A stretch of 64,000 nt of DNA, taken from the NCBI RefSeq assembly GCF_000426365.1, contig NZ_AUFF01000003.1, forward strand, positions 248,001 to 312,000, read 5' to 3'. Of this stretch, positions 1-8,866 are shown piece after piece (the stretch's first letter is position 1; every line of letters begins with the position of its first letter). Below the pieces are notes generated by a model. It was not told where the DNA came from. It searched no databases and saw nothing but the letters and a program-made list of their open reading frames with translations. This stretch comes from Arenimonas composti TR7-09 = DSM 18010 (GTDB lineage Bacteria > Pseudomonadota > Gammaproteobacteria > Xanthomonadales > Xanthomonadaceae). Position numbers and translations under genes: made by a program.

Positions 1-264
1 GGCACCCTGGCCTTCCGCGCGTTCGCCCGCGCCGGGGCGATGCGGCATGGCACCACCGAACCGATTCCCGGGGCGCCGGCGCTGGCCGCGACCGATGTCA
101 CCGCGGCGTCGGACCGGCTGCTGGCGGCGCTCGACCGCTTCGCCGCGCATGCCGGACCGCTGCAGCCGCATTTCGCCTATGGCGCGCTCGACAGGGCGCA
201 GTACACCCGCGCACACCTTCTGCATCTGGCCGAGCACGCCGGCGAGATCGACGGGCTGGCGTGA
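1..264 (+). CDS. DUF1569-like protein, C-terminal part (cut by window edge)
   Basis: The reading frame is open from the first base and ends at a TGA at 262-264, so only the last 87 residues are visible. The end has spaced histidines (QPHFAYGAL, then HLLHLAEHAGEID). This fits the C-terminal helix of DUF1569, a DinB-like family thought to bind metal, but the fit rests on motif resemblance only. The stop overlaps the start of the sigma factor gene, so the two may be translationally coupled. The true start lies outside the window. Confidence 0.55.
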   Translation, partial: GTLAFRAFARAGAMRHGTTEPIPGAPALAATDVTAASDRLLAALDRFAAHAGPLQPHFAYGALDRAQYTRAHLLHLAEHAGEIDGLA

Positions 265-953
265 TGGACGCGGAAGGCGGCTCGACGCGCTGGAGTCTCG
301 TGCTTGCCGCTGGCAGCGCCGACGCCGGCGCCGGCGACGCCCTGCAGGCCCTGCTGGCCGCCTATCGGCCGGTGATCCTCGCCTGGTTCCGTCGCCACGC
401 CGGCAGCGACGCCGCCGACGACGCCACCCAGGCCTTCCTGCTGCACTTCGTCGAACACCGGCTGGCGGCGCGCGCCGACCGCGAACGCGGTTCCTTCCGC
501 GCCTTCCTGCACGCGGCGATGCAGAACCACCACCGCCAGGCCTGGCGCGACGCCCATGCGGCACGCCGCGACGCCGGCCTCCCCGCCGGCGAGGCCGCGC
601 TGGCAGCGCTCGCCGACCCGGCCCCGGATGTCGCCGCGGCGTTCGACCGCGACTGGGCCCTGCAGGTCGTCGCCCGCGCCGCCGAACGACTGCGCACGGA
701 AGCCACGCGCGCCGGCAAGGCGCGGCTGTTTGCGGCGCTGCAGCCCTTCCTGGTCGAGCCGCCGGCCGCTGCCGATTACGCGCGCATCGGCGGCGAACTC
801 GGGATGAGCGCGAACCACGTCGCGGTCGCGGTGCGGCGGCTGCGCGAACGCCTGCGCGACCACGTCCGCCGGGAACTCGCCGACACCCTGGCGGCCGGTG
901 CCGACGTCGACGCCGAACTGGCCTGGCTGCGGCGGGCGCTGCGCGGCGACTGA
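261..953 (+). CDS. ECF-type RNA polymerase sigma factor
   Basis: This is a 230-residue protein of the large sigma-70/ECF type often found beside Ser/Thr kinases. The N-terminal half has the region 2 pattern (STRWSLVLAAG, then YRPVILAWFRRHAG and DDATQAFLLHFVE). The C-terminal half has a region 4 helix-turn-helix (IGGELGMSANHVAVAVRRL). It would direct RNA polymerase to a small set of promoters under control of the kinase two genes downstream. GTG at 261 and ATG at 264 are both possible starts, and both overlap the upstream stop. Family is fairly sure; its regulon is unknown. Confidence 0.8.
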   Translation: MMDAEGGSTRWSLVLAAGSADAGAGDALQALLAAYRPVILAWFRRHAGSDAADDATQAFLLHFVEHRLAARADRERGSFRAFLHAAMQNHHRQAWRDAHAARRDAGLPAGEAALAALADPAPDVAAAFDRDWALQVVARAAERLRTEATRAGKARLFAALQPFLVEPPAAADYARIGGELGMSANHVAVAVRRLRERLRDHVRRELADTLAAGADVDAELAWLRRALRGD

Positions 954-1078
954 CGCGGCTGGGCCCGCGCGGCGACGCATGCGGCGTCGCAGCGAAGGAG
1001 GCGCTGGCCCCGGCGCCCGCCGGCTGTCATCGCCGCCGCGGTTCCGCTTAGACGGTGTATCGGAACCGGGGAAACGCG

Positions 1079-1627
1079 ATGCGCGAGAGACGATCCTGCA
1101 ATCCGCCTGCGGAAGCGCCCGACGCGCCCGCGCGCCGCCGCCGGCTGCTGGAAACCGCGTTCGCCGGCAATCGGCCGGAGGTGCCGGTGACCGCACTGCC
1201 GGCGCCGGCCGAGGCCCTGCTCGAGGGCTGGGGGCGCAGCGGCGGCCCGCCGCCGGACCTCGCCGCCATCGCCGCGAGCCTGCGCGGCAACGGCGACCGG
1301 GCCGATCTGCCTGCCACTTTCGCCCGCGCGGTGCTCGCGGCGGCGCTGGCCGACGTCGGCCTGGAAGCGACGCGTGCCGGCCACGACGCCGTGTTCGCCG
1401 CCCTGCGTCCCTGGATCGATCACGATCCGGACCCGGCCGAGCTCGGCGCATCGGCGAAGCAACTGGGGCTGTCCGCGAGCAGACTGGTCGCCGCCCTGCG
1501 CCGCCTGCGCCGACGCTTCCGCCAGCGCATCGACGCGACGCTCGGGCTGTGGGCGCCGACGCCGGAACAGCGGCGGGTGCTGCGGCGGCAACTGCACGAA
1601 GCGCTTGCTCGAGAGGACATGCGATGA
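1079..1627 (+). CDS. Sigma-like protein with region 4 only
   Basis: This 182-residue protein aligns by eye with the second half of the sigma factor just upstream. Shared features include the EATRAG segment, a FAAL block and a helix-turn-helix followed by an RRLRRRF/RRLRERL helix. The N-terminal part has no recognisable core-binding region 2. It therefore looks like a diverged tandem duplicate that kept only the DNA-binding half. ATG at 1079 follows a GGGGAAA ribosome site, while a longer start at 1055 has no such site. The last codon overlaps the kinase start (ATGA), so the genes form an operon. It may act as a regulator rather than a sigma factor, which is inference. Confidence 0.65.
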   Translation: MRERRSCNPPAEAPDAPARRRRLLETAFAGNRPEVPVTALPAPAEALLEGWGRSGGPPPDLAAIAASLRGNGDRADLPATFARAVLAAALADVGLEATRAGHDAVFAALRPWIDHDPDPAELGASAKQLGLSASRLVAALRRLRRRFRQRIDATLGLWAPTPEQRRVLRRQLHEALAREDMR

Positions 1628-4020
1628 ACCATCCCACGCCCGGCGACGTCACCCGCGCCCTCGCCGACTTCGCCTTCGCCTCGCAGTCGCGACCGGCCGG
1701 CGGCTCGCGGCCGCTGGCCTGGCTGTCGGCCGACGAACTGGCGATCGACCTCGACGACCCGGCACAGCGCCGCTTCGGCGACTACGAACTGGTCGCGAAG
1801 CTCGGCGCCGGCGGCATGGGCGTGGTCTACCGGGCCCGCCAGCACGGACTGGAGCGCGACGTCGCGATCAAGCTGCTCGCGGCCGGACCGTGGGCGTCGG
1901 ATGAATTCATCGCCCGCTTCCGCCGCGAGGCGCGCAGCGCCGCCCGCATGCAGCACCCGAACATCGTCGAGATCCACGAGTTCGGTGAGCGCGACGGCCT
2001 GCACTGGTTCTCGATGCGCCTGGTCGCCGGCGAATCGCTCGCCGAGCGCCTGCACCGCGACGGCCCGATGCCGCCTCATGAGGCGGCGCGGCTGCTGCGC
2101 AAGGTCGCCGAGGCGATCGACTACGCGCACCGGCTGGGCGTGCTGCACCTGGACCTGAAGCCGGCGAACATCCTGCTGACCACGGACGGCGAGCCGCTGG
2201 TCGCCGACTTCGGCCTCGCCCGGCGCATCGACGCCGGCCACGACGGCGGCGACGAGATTTCCGGCACGCCGGCCTACATGGCCCCCGAGCAGGCGACCCT
2301 GCGGACGCAGCCGCTCGGCGCCGCCACCGACATCCACGGTCTCGGCGCGACGCTGTACCGGATGCTCGCCGGGCGGGCGCCGTTCGCGGGCGAGGACTCG
2401 CAGGCGACGCTGCACGCGGTGGTCGCGTTGACGCCGCCGCGGCCGTCGTCGCTGCGCCGCGCCATCCCCGCCGACCTCGACGCGATCTGCCTGCGCTGCC
2501 TGGAGAAGGAGCCGGCGCAGCGCTACGCCAGCGCGCGTGAACTCGCCGACGACCTCGGCCGCTTCCTCGACGGCCGCCCGGTCGGCGCGCGCCCGCTGTC
2601 GCCGCCGCAGCGCTTCGTGCGTTGGCTGCGTCGCGAGCCGAAGCTCGCGTTCGCATCCTCGGCGGCGTTCGCGGCGCTGGCGATCGGCTTCGCGGTCGCG
2701 GCGGTGCAGTGGCGGGAAGCGGAATCCGCGCGGTCGATCTCCGAAGTGCAGCGTCTGCGCGCGGAGATGCATGCGCAGGCGCAGGAAAAGGCGGTCGAAC
2801 TCGCGGTGCACCTGTTCACCGGCGACATCGCGGGCGAACGCGCCGGTCCGGAGCACCACGGCGACGTCGCCCCGGAAGAGACACGTGCGGAGGACACGGT
2901 CGCCTGGCTGCAGGAGGCGACCGCCGGCGACGAAGCCCTGCTCGCCCGCATCCTCGGCGCGTTCACGGCAGCGCTCGCCCGGCAGCGGGGTGCCGAAGGC
3001 GCGCAAACGATCCTGGCACCGGTGGTGGAGAACATCGGTGCCCCGTACCGGGCACAGGTCGCCGCGCGCTGGGAAGCCCGCGGCGGCAGCGACGACCTCG
3101 TGATCGCGGCACTGTGGTCGCGTCCGGGCAACGCGGACCTGCCCGCCTACTGGCGCGGCGACGGACCGCGGGTGCTGCCGATGGGCGACTTCGCACGGCG
3201 CATCGCCGCGGCGCATGCACGCGATCGCGACGCGGTCATGCCCTTGTTCGTCGCCGCGCTCTACTGCGATCCGCGCCAGGCGCCCTGTGCGATCGCCGAC
3301 GCCGCCCGCAGGCTGACGGCGGTCGACCCGGACAACGCCGCCAGCTGGGCCCTCGCCGCGGCGCGTGATGCCGCGACCGCGGAAGAACGGCGTGCAATGC
3401 TCGCGCGCGCCGCCGGTGCGTCACGCTTCGACGACCGTTTCGCCGATCTGTTCGCGCTGTTGCGTCGCGGCCTCGACGACTCCGGAGTGCCTTGGCCGGA
3501 AGCACTGCTGCAACCTCTCGCCGCCGCATCGGGCTCGGACCGGCCGGCGATGCTGCCGGTGTACTGGGAGTTCCAGTTGCGGCCGGTCTTCCCGCAGCCG
3601 TTCGTCGAACTCTGCAACCCGGTGAACGGCCGAATGGCGGACGACCTGCGCGCCGACTGCATCGCCTATGCCGATCTGTTGTCGGGATCGCGTGGGGGAA
3701 TGCTGCACAACCATGTCGGCGAGCTGATGTTGCGCCGCCTCCTGCCCGACGGTCCGCGCACCGCCGAACTGGTGGAAGCACGTCGCCGCTATCTGTGGCT
3801 GATGTCCACCCCCGCAGTGCTGGCAGTCACCGCCGAAGTCGGCGGCGGCTGGGAGCAATTGATGGACGATGCCGCGCGCGTCGGTGAGCGCGAGGCCTTC
3901 TTCCTGCGCATGGAGCGCCTCGGTCATCGCCGGGAGCCGCCGGCCGGCTGGCTTCCGGCGGACCCGGACACCCTGCTGCTGCCCGAACAACGACGCTCCG
4001 GTCCCTCGGCTTCCAACTAG
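1624..4020 (+). CDS. Membrane-anchored Ser/Thr protein kinase
   Basis: The protein has 798 residues. A Hanks-type kinase domain occupies about 50-320: glycine loop GAGGMGVVY near 61, VAIK lysine near 83, catalytic loop HLDLKPAN near 175, DFG near 195 and an APE motif (YMAPEQA) after it. The usual HRD arginine is replaced by leucine, so it is a non-RD kinase. One transmembrane helix (about 341-363) separates the cytosolic kinase from a C-terminal region of about 430 residues of helical character that I do not recognise. Its start overlaps the preceding stop by ATGA. The pairing with an ECF sigma factor suggests that signal-dependent phosphorylation controls the sigma factor, as in other ECF/kinase pairs. 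Confidence 0.88.
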   Translation: MNHPTPGDVTRALADFAFASQSRPAGGSRPLAWLSADELAIDLDDPAQRRFGDYELVAKLGAGGMGVVYRARQHGLERDVAIKLLAAGPWASDEFIARFRREARSAARMQHPNIVEIHEFGERDGLHWFSMRLVAGESLAERLHRDGPMPPHEAARLLRKVAEAIDYAHRLGVLHLDLKPANILLTTDGEPLVADFGLARRIDAGHDGGDEISGTPAYMAPEQATLRTQPLGAATDIHGLGATLYRMLAGRAPFAGEDSQATLHAVVALTPPRPSSLRRAIPADLDAICLRCLEKEPAQRYASARELADDLGRFLDGRPVGARPLSPPQRFVRWLRREPKLAFASSAAFAALAIGFAVAAVQWREAESARSISEVQRLRAEMHAQAQEKAVELAVHLFTGDIAGERAGPEHHGDVAPEETRAEDTVAWLQEATAGDEALLARILGAFTAALARQRGAEGAQTILAPVVENIGAPYRAQVAARWEARGGSDDLVIAALWSRPGNADLPAYWRGDGPRVLPMGDFARRIAAAHARDRDAVMPLFVAALYCDPRQAPCAIADAARRLTAVDPDNAASWALAAARDAATAEERRAMLARAAGASRFDDRFADLFALLRRGLDDSGVPWPEALLQPLAAASGSDRPAMLPVYWEFQLRPVFPQPFVELCNPVNGRMADDLRADCIAYADLLSGSRGGMLHNHVGELMLRRLLPDGPRTAELVEARRRYLWLMSTPAVLAVTAEVGGGWEQLMDDAARVGEREAFFLRMERLGHRREPPAGWLPADPDTLLLPEQRRSGPSASN

Positions 4021-4029
4021 AATGCTGCG

Positions 4030-5034
4030 GTGACTCCGCCCGCCCTGCCCGCCCTCCACCTCGGCCCGCACACGATCGCCCCCGCGCTCGTGCTCGCGCC
4101 GATGGCCGGCGTCACCGACAAGCCGTTCCGGATGCTGTGCAAGCAGCTCGGCGCCGGGCTGTGCGTGTCGGAGATGACGACCTCGGACCCGCGCTTCTGG
4201 AACACCGCCAAGTCCCTGAACCGCATGGACCACGCCGGCGAGCCGGCGCCGGTCAGCGTGCAGATCGCCGGCACGGTGCCGGAGGTGATGGCGGCGGCGG
4301 CGCGCCACAACGTCGAGCACGGCGCCCAGCTCATCGACATCAACATGGGCTGCCCGGCGAAGAAGGTCTGCAATGCCTGGGCCGGCAGCGCGCTGATGCG
4401 CGACGAGGCGCTAGTCGCGCGCATCCTGTCGGCCGTCGTGCAGGCCGTCGACGTGCCGGTGACGCTGAAGATCCGCACCGGCTGGGACGCCGCGCACCGC
4501 AACGCGCCGGTGATCGCCCGCATCGCCGAGGACTGCGGCATCGCCGCGCTGGCGGTGCACGGGCGCACCCGCGACCAGCACTACACCGGCCACGCCGAGT
4601 ACGACACGATCGCCGCGGTGAAGCAGGCGCTGTCGATCCCGGTGCTCGCCAACGGCGACATCGATTCACCGCGCAAGGCGGCCTTCGTGCTGCGCCACAC
4701 CGGCGCCGACGGTCTGCTGATCGGCCGCGCGGCGCAGGGCCGGCCGTGGATCTTCCGCGAGATCGCGTACCACCTCGCCACCGGCGAGACCCTGCCCGAA
4801 CCCGGGGTCGCCCAGGTGCGCGACATCCTGCTCGCCCACCTGCGCCACCTGCACGCCTTCTACGGCGAAACCAGTGGCGTGCGCATCGCCCGCAAGCACC
4901 TCGGCTGGTACGCGAAGGACCGCCCCGAGAACGCCGCCTTCCGGGCGGTGGTGAACCGGGCGGAGTCGGCGGCGGAGCAGCTGGCGCTGACCGCGGACTA
5001 TTTCGACGGACTCGTGCTGGCCGAAGCGGCTTGA
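4030..5034 (+). CDS. dusB: tRNA-dihydrouridine synthase B
   Basis: DusB is an FMN-dependent TIM-barrel enzyme that reduces uridine to dihydrouridine in the tRNA D-loop. The sequence shows the FMN-site opening LAPMAGVTDKPFR, the catalytic cysteine in NMGCPAKKV (about residue 108) and the motifs VHGRTR, ANGDI and GRAAQGRPW typical of DusB. Length (334) is normal. The only in-frame start before the conserved core is the GTG at 4030, nine bases after the kinase stop. In many proteobacteria dusB precedes fis, but here no fis follows and the next gene is convergent. An inverted repeat of the GAGTAACGAGT family lies directly after the stop. Confidence 0.93.
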   Translation: MTPPALPALHLGPHTIAPALVLAPMAGVTDKPFRMLCKQLGAGLCVSEMTTSDPRFWNTAKSLNRMDHAGEPAPVSVQIAGTVPEVMAAAARHNVEHGAQLIDINMGCPAKKVCNAWAGSALMRDEALVARILSAVVQAVDVPVTLKIRTGWDAAHRNAPVIARIAEDCGIAALAVHGRTRDQHYTGHAEYDTIAAVKQALSIPVLANGDIDSPRKAAFVLRHTGADGLLIGRAAQGRPWIFREIAYHLATGETLPEPGVAQVRDILLAHLRHLHAFYGETSGVRIARKHLGWYAKDRPENAAFRAVVNRAESAAEQLALTADYFDGLVLAEAA

Positions 5035-5036
5035 GG

Positions 5037-5141
5037 CGAGTAACGAGTGGAGAGTAACGAGTAAACGAGTCGCGCCTTCGGCGCGTCGCGCGCAGCCCGA
5101 GCTCCCACTCGTTACTCGTTACTCTCCACTCGTTACTCGCT
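5037..5141. repeat. Inverted pair of the ACTCGTTACTC dispersed repeat
   Basis: Two facing copies of a repeat built from ACTCGTTACTC and TCTCCACTCG units sit between dusB and a convergent gene. The middle is GC-rich. Related copies lie at 56463-56496 and 59967-59994. The arrangement could form a long hairpin and act as a bidirectional terminator. Confidence 0.8.
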
Positions 5142-5504
5142 CTATCTGAAGAGCAAGGCCCCGATCGCCGCGACGAAGACCGCGACCACCAGCCACCGAC
5201 CCGAACCCGGCGCATCGCCCGGCCGGATCGTCTCGTTGAAGTGGCCGCGCGGGGCGCGACGTCCACGCGCGAGCAGCTGCTGGCCGAGGCGCTTGAGGTC
5301 GTCGACCGGCACGTTCGCGGCGGCGGCGCGCGCGCCCGCGGTGGCGTTGCCGGCGCCGGCGCCGAGGCGCTGCAGCAGCTGCGGCAGCCCGTTGCCCATG
5401 AAATGGGCGCGCATCTCCGGTGACATGCGCGCCATCTGCTGCTCGAGCTTGCCGCGGATCTCCGGCGGCAACTGCGACAGGTCCAGCCGGCTGACGTCGT
5501 TCAT
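5142..5504 (-). CDS. Small tail-anchored hypothetical protein
   Basis: This is a 120-residue protein that I do not recognise. The first part has a helical pattern with repeated MARMSPEMRAHF-like segments. The last 20 residues (WLVVAVFVAAIGALLF) form one transmembrane helix at the very C-terminus, so a tail-anchored topology is likely. ATG at 5504 overlaps the stop of the upstream hydrolase gene (ATGA), so the two are co-translated. The short segment with MSPEMRAH might be a protein-binding helix, but nothing more can be said. Confidence 0.7.
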   Translation of the reverse strand: MNDVSRLDLSQLPPEIRGKLEQQMARMSPEMRAHFMGNGLPQLLQRLGAGAGNATAGARAAAANVPVDDLKRLGQQLLARGRRAPRGHFNETIRPGDAPGSGRWLVVAVFVAAIGALLFR

Positions 5505-6517
5505 TCGCCTTCCTCCCCCACCGGCTCGGTCCAGATGCGCGCCCACAGGTCGGGCAGGCGACGGCGCGCTTCCCACGGCCAGGACAGCGCCTCGGGCGGC
5601 ACCTCGCGCCAGCCGTCGCCGTCGGCGCGCGCGACCACGAAGCGGAAACTGTAATCGGGTTCGGCGCCCATCCGCAGGTCGGTGAGCACGAGCCGGCCGT
5701 CGCGCTGCTGCGCCTTCATGAAGCCGTGGTTGAACCACGCCAGCCGGCGCACCGCCGGATACCCGGCGACCGCCGCCAGGTCCGCGGTGTCGGACCGGTA
5801 GGCGCGCAGCCGCAGCGGCCCGCGGTCGGCGACCAGCGAACGCTCGCCCTCGAGGAAACCGTCGGGCGTCATCGCCACCACCCGCCAGGCGAAGGTCGTG
5901 AACGGCATCGGCACCGTGAAGCGCGGCGCGTCGGCGAGCCCGCGCGCCGCCAGCGCCCGCGCCGCCTCGCGCTCGACGGCCAGCTTGGCGACCGCGGCCC
6001 AGCCGAGGTAACCCAGGTTCAGCGCCAGCGCCGCGACCAGCCACGGCCGCGCCTGCCGGCGCATGCCCAGCCATGCCGCGACGGGGACGGCCAGCAACAG
6101 CGGAAGCGACAGCAGCGGATCGATGATGAACAGCGTCGCCCACATCGCCGGCGGCACCGGCAGCGGCCACAGCAGCTGGGTGCCGTAGACGGTGCAGGCG
6201 TCGAGCAGCGGATGCACCAGCAGGCAGGCCAGGATGATCGCCAGCCAGCGCCCGGGCGCCGCCGCGACCCGGCCGCCGCGCCGGCGCAGCCAGGCCCAGA
6301 GCAGGAAGCCGAACGGCACCAGCAACAGCAGCGAATGCGTCGGCCCGCGGTGCCAGGTCATCTCCGCCACCGGGTCGGCGAACAGCAGCGGCAGGACGTC
6401 GATGTCCGGCAGCGACTGCAGGCCGGCGCCGGCGAGCATCGCCGCGCGGCGGTGCGCGGGCGGGGCGATGGCGCCGGCGAGGGCGGCGCCGAGGAAGAGG
6501 TGGGTGACCGAATCCAT
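5501..6517 (-). CDS. Membrane-bound metal-dependent hydrolase (YdjM/DUF457 type)
   Basis: The 338-residue protein starts with MDSVTHLFLGAALAG and carries the family motifs DIDVLP, HRGPTHSLL and HPLLDACT, whose histidines and aspartates are the expected metal ligands. About four to six transmembrane helices lie in the first 190 residues, followed by a soluble C-terminal domain of about 140 residues. Family members are annotated as inner-membrane hydrolases, and the substrate is not known. ATG at 6517 is the conserved start. Longer frames upstream would run into the palindromic repeats at 6526-6650. Confidence 0.85.
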   Translation of the reverse strand: MDSVTHLFLGAALAGAIAPPAHRRAAMLAGAGLQSLPDIDVLPLLFADPVAEMTWHRGPTHSLLLLVPFGFLLWAWLRRRGGRVAAAPGRWLAIILACLLVHPLLDACTVYGTQLLWPLPVPPAMWATLFIIDPLLSLPLLLAVPVAAWLGMRRQARPWLVAALALNLGYLGWAAVAKLAVEREAARALAARGLADAPRFTVPMPFTTFAWRVVAMTPDGFLEGERSLVADRGPLRLRAYRSDTADLAAVAGYPAVRRLAWFNHGFMKAQQRDGRLVLTDLRMGAEPDYSFRFVVARADGDGWREVPPEALSWPWEARRRLPDLWARIWTEPVGEEGE

Positions 6518-6525
6518 CTGCCGAT

Positions 6526-6650
6526 TGTAGGAGCCCGTTGTAGGAGCGGCTTCAGCCGCGATGCCTTTCCCGGAGTGGCGGGGAGGAAAGAGCATCGCGG
6601 CTGAGTTGGAGCATCGCGGCAGGAGCATCGCGGCTGAAGCCGCTCCTACA
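6526..6650. repeat. REP-type palindrome cluster (GTAGGAGCGGCTTCAGCCGCGA)
   Basis: A partial copy (6526-6535), a full forward copy (6539-6563) and a full reverse copy (6626-6650) of the GTAGGAGC...CGCGATG palindrome are visible. A degenerate GCATCGCGGCTGAG copy lies between them. Forward and reverse copies together make a large imperfect hairpin. The GTAG foot and G+C stem match the REP class known from Stenotrophomonas and related genera. Confidence 0.85.
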
Positions 6651-6802
6651 GGAGAGAGAGAAGGAGGCAGGGGGTCTTAACGCGGCGCTACCGCGTTCGC
6701 CGGCACACTCCCCCGAAACCAGATGCACCCACCGGGCCCGGGATGTATCATGCGCGCCCGCCCCACCTCATCCCTTCATCGCAATAGAAGGATATAACCT
6801 CG

Positions 6803-8017
6803 ATGTCCAGCTACCTCTTCACCTCCGAGTCGGTCTCCGAAGGCCATCCGGACAAGCTCGCCGACCAGATCTCGGATGCCGTGCTCGACGCGATCCTCGC
6901 CCAGGACAAGCGCGCGCGCGTGGCCTGCGAGACGCTGGTGAAGACCGGCGCGGCGATCGTCGCCGGCGAGGTCACGACCTCGGCGTGGGTCGACATCGAA
7001 GCGCTGGCGCGCAAGGTCATCAACGGCATCGGCTACGACAACAGCCACGTCGGCTTCGACGGCCACACCTGCGCGATCATCAACATGCTCGGCAAGCAGT
7101 CGCCGGACATCAACCAGGGCGTCGACCGCAAGAAGCCCGAGGAACAGGGCGCCGGCGACCAGGGCCTGATGTTCGGCTACGCCTGCGACGAGGCCCCGGA
7201 ATTCATGCCGGCGCCGATCTACTACTCGCACCGCCTGGTCGAGCAGCAGGCCAAGGTTCGCAAGAGCGGCAAGCTCAAGTGGCTGCGCCCGGACGCGAAG
7301 TCGCAGGTCACCCTGCGCTACGCCGAGGACGGCAACAGCATCCTCGGCCTCGACGCCGTGGTGCTGTCGACCCAGCACGACCCCGAGGTCAAGCAGAAGG
7401 ACCTCGTCGAGGCCGTGCGCGAGCAGATCCTGAAGCCGGTGCTGCCGAAGAAGTGGTTCGAGTCGCTGCCGAAGAACAAGGTGCACATCAACCCGACCGG
7501 CAAGTTCGTGATCGGCGGCCCGGTCGGCGACTGCGGCCTGACCGGCCGCAAGATCATCGTCGACACCTACGGCGGCATGGCCCGCCACGGTGGCGGCGCG
7601 TTCTCCGGCAAGGATCCGTCGAAGGTCGACCGTTCGGCCGCCTACGCCGCGCGCTACGTCGCCAAGAACATCGTCGCCGCGGGCCTGGCGCGCCGCTGCG
7701 AGGTGCAGGTCTCGTACGCCATCGGCGTCGCCGACCCGACCTCGATCTCGGTGACCACCTTCGGCACCGGTGCGATCCCGGACGCGCAGATCGAGAAGCT
7801 GATCCGCGCCCACTTCGACCTGCGTCCGTACGGCATCACGAAGATGCTCGACCTCGAGCACCCGATCTACCAGGCCACCGCCGCCTATGGTCACTTCGGC
7901 CGCAAGCCGAAGGAGATCAGCTACACCGGCGCCGACGGCAAGAAGACCACGGCCACCGCCTTCTCCTGGGAAAAGACCGACCGCGCCGAGGCCCTGAAGA
8001 AAGCCGCCAAGAAATAA
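6803..8017 (+). CDS. metK: S-adenosylmethionine synthetase
   Basis: MetK makes SAM from methionine and ATP, releasing phosphate and pyrophosphate. All family landmarks are present: [19 protein letters not shown] at the N-terminus, [12 protein letters not shown], the P-loop-like [19 protein letters not shown] and a normal length of 404. An AAGGA ribosome site lies at 6788-6792 before the ATG. I looked for a SAM riboswitch in the 140-base leader and saw none. A TATCAT hexamer near 6746 may be the -10 element. It supplies SAM to methyltransferases in this window, and AhcY (40120) removes the by-product. Confidence 0.97.
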   Translation: MSSYLFTSESVSEGHPDKLADQISDAVLDAILAQDKRARVACETLVKTGAAIVAGEVTTSAWVDIEALARKVINGIGYDNSHVGFDGHTCAIINMLGKQSPDINQGVDRKKPEEQGAGDQGLMFGYACDEAPEFMPAPIYYSHRLVEQQAKVRKSGKLKWLRPDAKSQVTLRYAEDGNSILGLDAVVLSTQHDPEVKQKDLVEAVREQILKPVLPKKWFESLPKNKVHINPTGKFVIGGPVGDCGLTGRKIIVDTYGGMARHGGGAFSGKDPSKVDRSAAYAARYVAKNIVAAGLARRCEVQVSYAIGVADPTSISVTTFGTGAIPDAQIEKLIRAHFDLRPYGITKMLDLEHPIYQATAAYGHFGRKPKEISYTGADGKKTTATAFSWEKTDRAEALKKAAKK

Positions 8018-8032
8018 CCCCTCCCCCACCCC

Positions 8033-8086
8033 GTAGGAGCGCCTTCAGGCGCGATCCCCAAAGGTAGGAGCGCCTTCAGGCGCGAT
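8033..8086. repeat. Two direct REP palindromes after metK
   Basis: Two copies of GTAGGAGCGCCTTCAGGCGCGAT (8033-8055 and 8064-8086) are nine bases apart and in the same orientation. They belong to the same family as those at 6539, 10974, 41563, 56503, 60652 and 63591, here with a CGCC/GGCG stem variant. Confidence 0.85.
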
Positions 8087-8087
8087 A

Positions 8088-8117
8088 GACGGGCCGCGAA
8101 AGCGGCCCGTCTTCTTT
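8088..8117 (+). terminator. Intrinsic terminator of metK
   Basis: A perfect 10-bp stem (GACGGGCCGC / GCGGCCCGTC) with a GAAA tetraloop is followed by TTCTTT. It lies about 70 bases after the metK stop and before the next operon. Confidence 0.85.
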
Positions 8118-8179
8118 CCAGCCCCCCACCACCGCCGCGGAGCAGCCCCGCCGCCCCCCGAATCTGGCATCGTTCCGCC

Positions 8180-8866
8180 ATGCCCGAAGCCGCCGGAAAG
8201 AACCGCCGCCCGCTCGCCAGCCGCGACACCGGCTGGGCGCGCCGCATGGCCGCCGCCCTGGTGCGCGCCAAGGCCAGCCCGGACCTGATCTCCTTCGCCA
8301 GCGTGCCGGTGGCCCTGGTCGGCGCCGGCGCCCTGCTCGCGCTCGAGGCCCCCTGGGGCCCACTGCTCTGCGCGGTGATGGTGCAGCTGCGGCTGCTGTG
8401 CAACCTGCTCGACGGTATGGTCGCGGTCGAGGGCGGCCGCGGCGGCCCGACCGGCGCGCTGTGGAACGAACTGCCCGACCGCGTCGCCGACAGCGTGCTG
8501 GTCATCGCGCTCGGCTACGCCGCGGGTTCGCCGGCACTGGGCTGGGCCGGCGCGCTGTTCGCGGCGCTGACCGCCTACGTACGCGCGACCGGCGGCGCCC
8601 TCGGTTTCGAGCAGGACTTCTCCGGCATGTTCGCGAAGCCGCGGCGGATGTTCGTGCTGACCGTCGCCTGCCTCATCGCCAGCTTCCAGCCCTTCTGGCG
8701 CGACAGCGTGTTCGCGCTCGACGCCGGCGCCTGGATCATCGCCGTCGGTTCGCTGCTGACCTGCATCGGCCGCACGCAGCGGCTGGCCGCGAAGCTGCGC
8801 GCGCGCGCCGACGGCGCGGAAGCGACGGCCGCCACGGAGGCGCCGGCACGGGACATGGCGCCGTGA
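8180..8866 (+). CDS. CDP-alcohol phosphatidyltransferase family protein
   Basis: This is a 228-residue integral membrane protein. The CDP-alcohol signature is present but altered. DGMVAV replaces the usual DGxxAR, and the second half reads GALWNELPDRVAD with the two expected aspartates. Such enzymes swap CMP of a CDP-alcohol for another hydroxyl group, usually in phospholipid synthesis. The altered motif matches a YnbA-like subgroup rather than PgsA or PssA, so the substrate is open. It begins an operon with an acyltransferase and a CdsA-like gene, a set that supports a role in a special phospholipid. The stop overlaps the next GTG start. Confidence 0.8.
   Translation: MPEAAGKNRRPLASRDTGWARRMAAALVRAKASPDLISFASVPVALVGAGALLALEAPWGPLLCAVMVQLRLLCNLLDGMVAVEGGRGGPTGALWNELPDRVADSVLVIALGYAAGSPALGWAGALFAALTAYVRATGGALGFEQDFSGMFAKPRRMFVLTVACLIASFQPFWRDSVFALDAGAWIIAVGSLLTCIGRTQRLAAKLRARADGAEATAATEAPARDMAP

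Noticed and set aside
6661-6802. A SAM riboswitch before metK
   Set aside because: None of the conserved SAM-riboswitch cores could be recognised.
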